Assembly (NCBI RefSeq): GCF_037975245.1
Contig: NC_092568.1
Location: forward strand, 29,764,001 to 29,828,000
From: Apostichopus japonicus
Lineage: Eukaryota > Echinodermata > Holothuroidea > Aspidochirotida > Stichopodidae
Length of the DNA: 64,000 nt
Reading direction: 5' to 3'
This document shows, in pieces, positions 25,201 through 35,800 of this stretch. How positions within the stretch are numbered: the first letter of the stretch is position 1; each line of letters opens with the position of its first letter. The position numbers and the translations under genes were made by a program. The notes below the pieces were generated by a model. It was not told where the DNA came from. It worked only from the letters and a program-made list of their open reading frames with translations, and ran no database searches.

Positions 25201-28200
25201 TATTCTTTCCACAGTTTGAATTCAAAACACACACAGTACATAATTTTTTTTAACCGACAAGCTCTTCCTTTTGTCTGATTGCCATATGAGACGGCTAGGA
25301 GAAGCTAAGATAATTAACTCGTGCAGACAAATCAATCTTATTTTGAAAAGGGTGGATATCTCTCCTTATTTACTTCGTGGAATGGATCAATGAAAACGAC
25401 AATGCTACACCTGTTGCTATGGTTACCATCGCGGTTAATGTTTGCCTAAATTAGTATTTCACAAACTATATGACTCCCTGTGGTCGTTTCAAGGTGCTTA
25501 GCTCTATAGCCTATAATTCCCTGGATACTTTTTTGCAGGTAGGCAGCAAAATTGAAATTCTATACGGATTTTAGGGGATGATAAAAACCCTGTTGTATAA
25601 CATATTATTCTGGTATACAACATTAAAAAAATCGATTTCTGTTCATGCAGTTTCAATTCATTCTATTCTTACCACGAACAAAGCATTTATGTATCAGGCA
25701 TTATGACAATTTTCACAACACATTATGAACGCACTATAAGCCTGAAAGGACTCAAAACTGTAGCTGGAGAATATTGTATCTCTGCTAAGTTGGAAAATGA
25801 AAATGGGCACTTTATACTATCTGAACAAACTCCAGTTGAATTAAAGCATCAGACGCTGGTTCTCTTTTGCTTCCAGAATCATGTGAATGGAGATGGGGTG
25901 AGAGGGTGGGATGGGGAGGCTGAATATTCTGTATCAAGTACAAGAACATGGTCTGTAATCCAATGGTATGGACAAATGAGAATAAATAGATAGGAGGACT
26001 TTACCTTCATGTACCAAATTGTTTCTTTTTGTTTGGTACAGACTAGAGAATGCATAAAAATGGCTACTTTCCTCAAATTACAATTACCATCAATTAGATA
26101 GCTATTAGAAGGATCTAGCGTGGAGGCTGCATTTGGAATTGTGAAGGTGATGTCGGATGCTTTAATGTTCACGTAATTATGTCAGCAAAATGTTGCAGAT
26201 ATTTGATCCCTTCTATTTTTGACCGATGTACGATATCTTGTTGCAAAAATGAGGAATCAGCATAGAGTATAAATTAAGTATTTTCAATGTTTCGACTAAA
26301 ACAGAAATGCTGAAGTGATATAGATCCACAAATAATCAACATTTTGAATATTTTTCAAATATTGATTGTATCAGTTATTTTACATGGATTGAAACGTCGA
26401 TTTTAACTTATAATTGCTCAATGTTGATTTTATATTAATATGATGAGATCTGTTATGGAGACAGGTCTATTGTCACTTTGCAACTAACTGTAACTATTAT
26501 TTGTTAGTAAATGTGAAGATTTCATCAAATTTATTCACTAATCACTTTGTGTCATTCTCACTAATCACTATTCATTTTGTGTCAAAATTGCTAACATATA
26601 TTACCAGTACTAAGAACATGATATGTTGACAGGGAACAAATATTTCCATATGACTGGAATAAAGAAAACTGAAGTTAAAGGAGACACAAGCCAAGTCCCG
26701 CCGCAAATAGCGCCCCAGTTGGGAGATCCTCATTTTAAAGTGTGCCTTTGAGCTGTCGTTTTTTGTTTTATAAATCTGTCTCGTTATAGTACCAATAGGA
26801 TTTGAAACCATTTACCTGCTGTTTATCTCTTAATATTTTCACAGCAAAACTGTTAACAGCGATGACACAGACACCAAAGCCATCGTTATGTCACGTTAAC
26901 GGCTTCAGTATTTTACCATCGGTATTCACAAAAGTCCAATTCAGTTACAGAAAATAATCATTGTCGTAAATAATTAAACAAAAACATGGAGCACGTGTGG
27001 CTCAATGATGTCATATTTTAGACTTGATCAAGTCTTCACAGCCTTGTGTGTGAAAAGGAACATAATTAATTTGCGATATCTCCCAAATGGAAAAAAGTCT
27101 TTTCTTAGCTGTTTGGTGGAAGTTATTTATGACTGTTATCTCTACTACAAAAGACAAGTAATGATTGGTTGGGTTTTGTGTCTCCCTTTCTAATTGCTAA
27201 ATAGATTAACACACGCAAATCATGTACATCATAAAAGTTGTCCTCTATATATGAGAGAGCTATATATATATATATCACCTACCAAACTGACATGTAGGTC
27301 CTTGCCACTGCTTGGTACAAAGACAGTCGAATCCACCCACTAGGTCAACACACGTACCTTCATGCTGGCAGGGAGCACTCTCACAGTCATCCAAATCTGA
27401 AATATTGTGAAACAAATCACCCAAATATGGAATGAAACTGAACACTCATAAATATGGCAGAGTTTTGCATAATATTAAATACTGTATACAAACACGCACC
27501 GGTTGAGAGCGGTCAGTTATCTCCGTTTTGGAAATGTAGTATCTAACATCGGCTAATTCAAATGTTATTGTACAGGTGTACCAAGATTAAAGAAGCTGGC
27601 TGTGTTATATGACAACAAGTAAATGACCCACCACCAACCACCCCCACCCCCCCTCCTCCCCCCTCCCCGCCTCCATATGGTTAACTTCCTTTATATTTTG
27701 ATATAGCAATATGGCAAGGTATTCCAAAGCACCCATACAATGTGACTTTGTAATCCTTTTCAATCTAAAAGTTAGCCATCACTTTAATAAGTGTAACGTA
27801 ACCAGTTACACCTAATCGATTTGCACCATAATGCAAAGATAGGCCTACTTTCAAAGAAAAATTCACATTAACTTAATTCGATATGCATGAACCTTCTTCT
27901 TATTGTGGAATATTCAACAAACAATCTATTTATTCACCACAAACATTTTATCAGATGTAGAGACTAAAGAGGTCACACTTACTATCTTCACACAATTGTC
28001 CTGTCCATCCTGAAGAGCAGAGACATTTAAAACCAGCTGTAAGTTCCAGACACTGTCCACCGTGGGCACAGGGATTGGAATCACAGATCCTCTGGGCTAA
28101 AAACCAAAAGTGAGAAATGTGAGCAATGCATTGACAGACATAAAGAGCAAATAGTTTTCAGTTCATTTTGACTATAATCCAAATGCACTATACTTATCCA

Positions 28201-29748
28201 GTTCTACACAAAAGAATAGAAGAAAAAAAAAACTTTTTCAGCTGTCTGACATTGTCAACACTCATTCAGGGTCTGATAAAACCAAATCAATACTTGAAAG
28301 GGCTGAAATAAAGGACATTAAACCTTAAACAAAAAACCTCATTCAGAAACTGATGCAGAGTGCGTGGGATATATTGTGCATAGTGTTCATTGGTTCATCT
28401 TTTGGTCTAATGTTGGTAGATGCTCTTCTAGCTAAGTCAGAGGAGTTAATCTATGTAAAATACCTCAAACATTTCCAAGGTAGTTGCAGGAAGAATTTAA
28501 CAAGCTTTATATTATCCATCCTAAAAGGTTATGATGTGAAAGCATGACCGTATATTCGAACGGTAATAAATTGCTCGCCTCCTTGCATCCCTTAGAATGA
28601 TATCTTCGGAAAGTTCAAGGATAGCGGATTGACGTAAGTCGGACTCACCGATCTCGCAATTCTTGCCGGCGTATCCTTGAGGGCACTGGCAGGTGTAGTC
28701 ATTCGGAGAACTGTTAATACAGACTGCTCCGTGCATACAAGGATCCGTTCGGCCGCACTTGTCCAGATCTGAAATAAGAAATGTTGGCAATTCTGTTTAA
28801 TTTGGGGAGGTCGTGAGTCGGCAGACATCGACGACGAGCGAAATGTCAGAGTATCACACTCCCCTAGATGAAACAATGACGACTGTATTTTTCCTTTTGT
28901 CATCGATCAAGCTTCCCTCCAAATTAATTAAAGAAAAACTTTACTTAATATTAACCCAAGGGAAATAAAATGAGTACTGCTACCTGTTCTTAAGTGATAT
29001 CAATGGAAATATTTGCTTGACCTTGCAAAAACAGACAGCATATTGATTTATACAGAGATATGGACATCCAGGGATAGATGGAAAAACAACCGAGTGTAAA
29101 TTTCAAGAAAAAAAGTTGTACAAAAGATTAGAAAGAGCACAGAATGTAGGGGTCATAGGTTCACAACAATATTCCAAACTGTGACTCTTAATGCAGCAAT
29201 AGCAGCAGTTATATCTATCCAGCCTTTGGTTGAGGGGAACCAATTATGTGCCAACTCTTTGCTGGCGGTGCCAGTTTTGTAAACGTAGGACCTTGAAACA
29301 ACCTGTGACTGAGAAAACCCTAGGTTTGTTGGGGAAAAAGTAAGGAAAGCATCACAAGTTATGGGATGATAGAGAAAATGGTAACTTCCTAGATGGAATA
29401 GTTTGAACTGAAATATATCCTCTTCCATTTGAGTTTGATGAAATTTTGAGTACAACACTTTCTGGATAAAGAAAGAAAACATTCTATTACAAAGGTACTC
29501 CTTTATCTAGTTCAGTAACAGCTTAGAGCATCAAAGATGTGGAAAGTTAAAACGTTACATTTTTTTTTTCTTTGGTACGTTACCTTGATCACAAAGGATT
29601 CCTCCCCATTTACGGTCACAATTGCACTGCCAAGGGGTCGAGCAGGTCCCATGAACACACCCAGGATATGAAACACACTGATCACAAAGCCTGCCTTGCC
29701 ATCCATCCCGACACCTGAAAAAAGAACAAAGCACACACACATATTTAT

Positions 29749-29820
<72 letters not shown>

Positions 29821-32800
29821 CCATGTGAATATGAACACCAAGTATCCATTTTAACTGGTTATTTCTTGAACATCAGATCCCCCTTCATTTAATTAGACAG
29901 GGAATTTCTAGGGCCCGACAAATTGAACCGTGAGGACCAATTAAAATAAAAGTCCAAAAGTCCTAACACACCCATTCCGTTTGTGATTAATTACAACCAC
30001 CTCATCAAATCCTTTATGAGCTGTATCAAACAGGAGTTTGCATTATGCAAAGGCAGTCAGTCTGTAGGAGAATCATTTAAGGTACCCCTTCATGCTAGCT
30101 TTTTGTAAATCCCCGACCTTAGATTTCTATTCACTTCCTCCAGACCTCCCTTACCCAGTTTCCACCTCCGCAGGTAATTTCTGTTGCAGAAAACCTCGGT
30201 GCAAAATACATCCCCATATTACCCCGGGCACTGCGGTTAATATTCCCAATGTTGACAAGACCCCTTCTCTCTCTTGTGATTCTAACCATGTCATTTACTT
30301 ATTCTACTGTGTTCTTTGTAAAGAGGGAAATCATGAAGGTGATACAGGTTCTTGGATCTGCTTACATTTTAATAATCGCAAACAAAAAATTTGCAGGATT
30401 CCCCGTTTCCAAACATTTCAATTTTCATAGACATGCTCTCAAAAATCCTAACTATGTACTTAATTGCCTCGAACTTCAAATCTGTAACTGAACGTAAATG
30501 TAAAGAATCGATTGGATCTTTCGAATTAAGTCTCACATCACCGACTTCACAAGACTTGGGACCCCTAAACCACTACCAGTTCCACAAACATGTGAAGTCC
30601 ATTCTTTCTAAAGTAATGTTGAAGATCCAGGAAATAATTAAGTGTTCAAAAATTCTGTGCAGCAAATTTGAAGGCTCTGGTTTTGTCTTATTCTATAAAA
30701 TCATTATTTTTATCTGTTTAGGAGCAGTATATTGCTTTTTAGGTGCCTTTTAAAGTTTAATTGTTTTCAAAATTGAATTTAGATCCTTTCGTTTTTGATC
30801 CGTTAGACTGTCGTATAGGTTTTTCAATTTTTTCAGTTTTAGGTTTAAATTCCTATTAGTTTCGATTCTTATAGTTTGACCATTTTCGAGAGTTTTGATT
30901 CTTATTCCTTCAATCAGTTGCAATTCTTATTTTTCTTAATAGTTTGAATTCTTATTATCCTATTAATTAATATGTGCAATTCATAGTATGGTATCCTTTT
31001 TTGTGTATTTTCATGTATACTATTTGTATTATTCTTATTCCATCCTATCAACGTATTTTCTTATTGTGAGCATTTAATTGCCCATTTTTGGTGCTTAATA
31101 AAGTTTATTTGGATTTGAATTTTGAATTTGAATTTGAAATACTATGGTTCCTGTGTACAAAACTGCTTTACTATTTTTGCACATATTTATATACATGGTT
31201 CCCCAAGGTTTTTGTAACAAATTAACAACTTCTTCAAGACCGAAACATATCTTACAGTTCAGTATGAAGCCTACATACTAAAGAGAACATAATGTTAGGC
31301 TACCTATAGCAGCAACTGTCACTCTTGCAAAATGTATGTTAATAACTGCTAGTGTTAATGTGGTAAGCTACTATAGGAGAGAATCAACCATTCAAAGAAG
31401 TTTTAATATCCTGGTTGACTATATTTGTATAGTTGAAGATCATATGAGATCTATTTTATATTGGGCCGGTTCACAAAACTAGACTGAAATTGACCGAAAC
31501 TATGTTCACCAAAAGAAAAACATAGCATGGTAGAACTCACAGATTAAATTTTAATTTTGGAGTTCAACATGTTTTACAAGGATTACATAAATTTGACACA
31601 TGTTGACCTTTGACCTCTACCAATTCGGTGGTGTTCTTGCAATCACTAACCTGGTTCTACATAATAAGTATGAGGTTCCACAAATATGAACTTTTTGAGT
31701 TAATTTTTTTCACAAGATATCACAGACTTCTGTTAACCCCAAATGACCTTTGAACTTCACAGAAAAGATTAGGGCTCTTGTACTCAATAAGACAGATTCA
31801 CACACCAATTATGAAGTTAATCCACCTATAAATTTTTGAGTTACACTATTTACAAGTAAGTGTCATATATACACACACAGGTGCACACACCCATGCCATC
31901 ACCATCATCATAGATTCCTTCTGCCTCCAGCAAGGAATAAAAACTGTTTTTCTTACGGAAGGAGCAACTTTTTATATGAAGTGAAGAAAATATATAAATA
32001 AGAAGTGTCCTTTTCCGGAGTAAACATTACAATTTGCAGACTTTCAAGACCTTAAAGAGAGGTCTTTCATTTCCCATACTTTTTCCGTACTTTTTGCTGC
32101 CATGTGGGAACCATTTTTATAGCACCTTTTCAAGTTTGCATAGCATTTTGATATGCTATACGGGATCAATTATTTCCCTGTGATTTATATGATAAAATAT
32201 ATGATAAATTATTTATCTCTGTTTTTCACGAGTAAATAATATAAAACAATGAAGCAATGATTAATGATGGCTATACCATATCTTTAGTATAATCATATAC
32301 GAGGAGTGAAGTACAGTATTTATGTAGATGCATTCCTATATATACAACATACCTGCACTCATCAGGTAGAACGCAATACCCGTGTATTGCATGACATCCT
32401 TGGTAACATATAGCTGATGAAAGAAAAAACCAAAGAGTATGGAGAATTGAGAATGATTTCAACTTACCAGAAGAGCTACAATGAATTTCTGTATATTTGC
32501 AAATAAAAAATGATCATGCACATTTTGTGTGTATGTATGTGTGTGTGTTGAACCTATGTGTTTTTACATGTTGTGCAAAACAACAAGAATCAAATGCAAG
32601 ACCATAGACAGTATTCAATTTTTCAAATCGAATCAATTTGTTTCCTTAACCCATTTGATCTTATTTGTTTGGTTGGAGTTACATTTCCTTGTTCCATTTT
32701 CCTACGTGCCCACCCACTCCATGACCATCTCCATGACAGTTGCATGAGTAGGGGCAGTGGGAGACTGAGACTCCCATGCTTGAAAACCAACACCACAATT

Positions 32801-35800
32801 CATTCATCCCATGTGCAATTTAACTTTTCAACAGCAATCTTAAACGTTAATTTCTTACCCCTCTTACCATATTATCTGTACAGTCATTTTTCTTTATCTA
32901 TCATTTGAGAATTTTTATAGTACGTGCGAGTACACGAATTTCCATATTGGATCAATAAAGTTTTACTTACTTACTTACTTAGGAAGCTTACACTTTGTTT
33001 TGGTGTAAACTCTGGTAAACCAAAAAAAATCCAGAAAACAATGGTTCACAAATACCATGTAAAAGTTCATACAGTTGATGTAATAAATTAAATTTAAATC
33101 ATGAATTAAAAGAATCCTGTCTAAATGCTTCAATCTTATTTAGGAAAATTCAGCATTAAGAGTCATCCCACGAATTTACAACAAAGTCTTGTAAAAGTCA
33201 CTCGTACCTGTGTCACAATAACTGCCGCTCCACCCTTCGTGGCATATCTTGTCCCCATTCTCATCACAGTCGTAGTGACCGATGGGATCGTCCCTAGGCC
33301 TGCAAAACTTTTTGCAATCTGTATCGTGAAAGTTCTCATCGCATAGCACCCTGACTCTGTACTCTATGATGGCTGTTGGTCCATTATAAATTAGAAGGAT
33401 CCAGTTTGGTCCAGGTGCAATAATCCCTGACACGATCACTCTCTCAATCAGACAATAAGAACCTGAATTTTTGTGAGACATTTATAGCAATCAGTACAAT
33501 TTTCAGTACAAACCAACTTAATGTCATACTATCTCATTGTGTGTTATTACATGACAAAGTCCATACAAATGACCACTTGTACTGTTTGCTATAATGAGCA
33601 CATATGTGCGCTTACCCTGTAAAATGTGTACTTGTTCTCCCTGGACTGAACAACTTAAAATCATACTGTCCCATTGTGTGTTATTACATGACTAAGTCTG
33701 TACAAATGACAGCTTGTTCTGTTGTTATAATGAGCACATATGTGCGCATACCCTAGTGTGTCCTTTCCTTCCTGGACCTGACTTGTGACTTAAAAGTCAT
33801 ACTGTCTCATTTGTGTTATTACATGACCAAGTCTGTACATATGACAGCTGTACTGTTTGCTTTAATGAGCACATACATATATGCAATAAGCCCTTTAAAA
33901 TATCAACTTGTTCTCTCTAAAGTCATAGGCAAATAAGGTCTACCTTACCTACAGTAAGAACCAACTTACACCAGCATTACTGCTATAATTTCAATCAAAC
34001 CACTGATTGTTAAAATTCAATTCAATTCAGATTTATTCCTTGTATTATGGTAAACGAAAAACATAACACATGGTACAGTAGAATAATAACATTAAATAAA
34101 GAATATTAGCAAATAGAGATACTGTGAACTATGCTAGTGACCATACAAACAAGGCTCTAGTGAAAAGTAAAAACCGAATTGAAACTACATTCATGAGTAA
34201 AGGAAAAGTGAATAACTTTTGCCAAAACACCTACCATCACAACTGTAATCAGGATAATTTCTTGCTTCAATAATTAATGTGTATGTTTGCTGGAAGGGAA
34301 AACAGAATATTTTTATAATACGCAATGCAGATATTGTTATGGTGCTCAAATGAGAAGGCAGAATACACTTTTCATTATCTTCAGACTTAAAGTAATAATG
34401 ATACAAATGACCATCGAAATGGGTCATGATATTTGCCCAACGAAAAGTGCAGCAAAATAACATGACATATGTCCTTGTTTGGCTAGGGCAGCTAAAGTAG
34501 ATGGAAAGTTAGGTCTCAATTTCTTATTTCCAGGATACTAGATAAATACGTGTTGGTGGTCCTGCATGGGACTAGTAAAAAGTACAATATTGGAGGGACA
34601 CAGTCAGGGGCTGTGGAGGGCAGTGAGCACTGAAATGACTGAGGGAGGGAGATATTGGCATTGAGGTTTTCATACATTCCCTGGCACAGGTGAGCTGCCA
34701 CTTCAGGACATTTTTGTGGGAGATACAGGCCAGCTTTGTGCAAGCTGAAGTGTCTCAGAGTGATATATTGAAGACTGTCCTTGATAATTAATTTAGTCTT
34801 TGGGCATTGATTCTTCCTGTGAGCCTATGTGTTAACTCCATACAGAAGCTGAAGTAGCAGATGGGCAATCCAAGCTCACTGAGATTTCAGGTTCACTGTC
34901 TCAATAAAATTAGACTGGACCAGTTAAGGAAACTTCTAATAGTCGTTCCTGTCAGTATTAGTTCAATTCCATAACATAGTGTACGACACCCTCAAGTGGA
35001 GGTGTTCTGGCTGCTTAATACTAATATTGTGCTTATAATACTAGTCCACCATCAGTTCGGACTAGCTACCAAGTACCATAACAAGTTTACAATAACTTTC
35101 GTGAAACTAGGCCAGGCACAACAATAATGATAAACAAGTTATGTTGATACTTACCAACCAACCAAATAAAAACTGAAACTCGAAAAACAAGGAAGGTACT
35201 TCTTCAAAATTGTCGGGGTTGTCAAGTTCCAAAATATTGGTGTCAAATACAGAGCTATTTGCTACTCCAAACGAGCATTCCTCGGGAAAGTCAAAGCTAG
35301 TTTCGTAGTGTTTCAAACAACCCTCGAAGAAAGTATGACAAGACTCCGTACAGTCGTTTTCTCTTCTATGACCACTACAGCACCGACCATCCTGTAGTTC
35401 TCCGTACATATTTTGATAGCGCAGTATCTGCAGTTGAAATTTCCCTGTTCCTTGACATATCTAAACAGGACGAGAAAGTGACAAAATTTTCAGTGATGGT
35501 TTTTATGACATTATTCTAACATGACGACGGGCAAAACGTGCTCCAATTGAATCCAATATATTGTCATTGTAATAGCAAAGTGCTAAAGTTTATTGCTCTG
35601 TAGACCGGGAAGATATAGAAGGACCTCTTTATGTCCTGGACATAATAACAACTTCATTCAATATTTAACTGCTCTCAAATATGGGAAATGCTTTCATATG
35701 AATGATCAATTTTGCTTCCGTGTTTCCGTGCTCCTTCCTACTTGATTTTTTTCACCTTTATTTGTTTGTTCATCTTATCCCCCCCCCCCTACTTTTTGGT

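Noticed and set aside
29512-29841. Open frames with long IYIYIY runs
   Set aside because: They cross Jagged exon 6 and its intron through an AT microsatellite; only 29584-29714 is coding.
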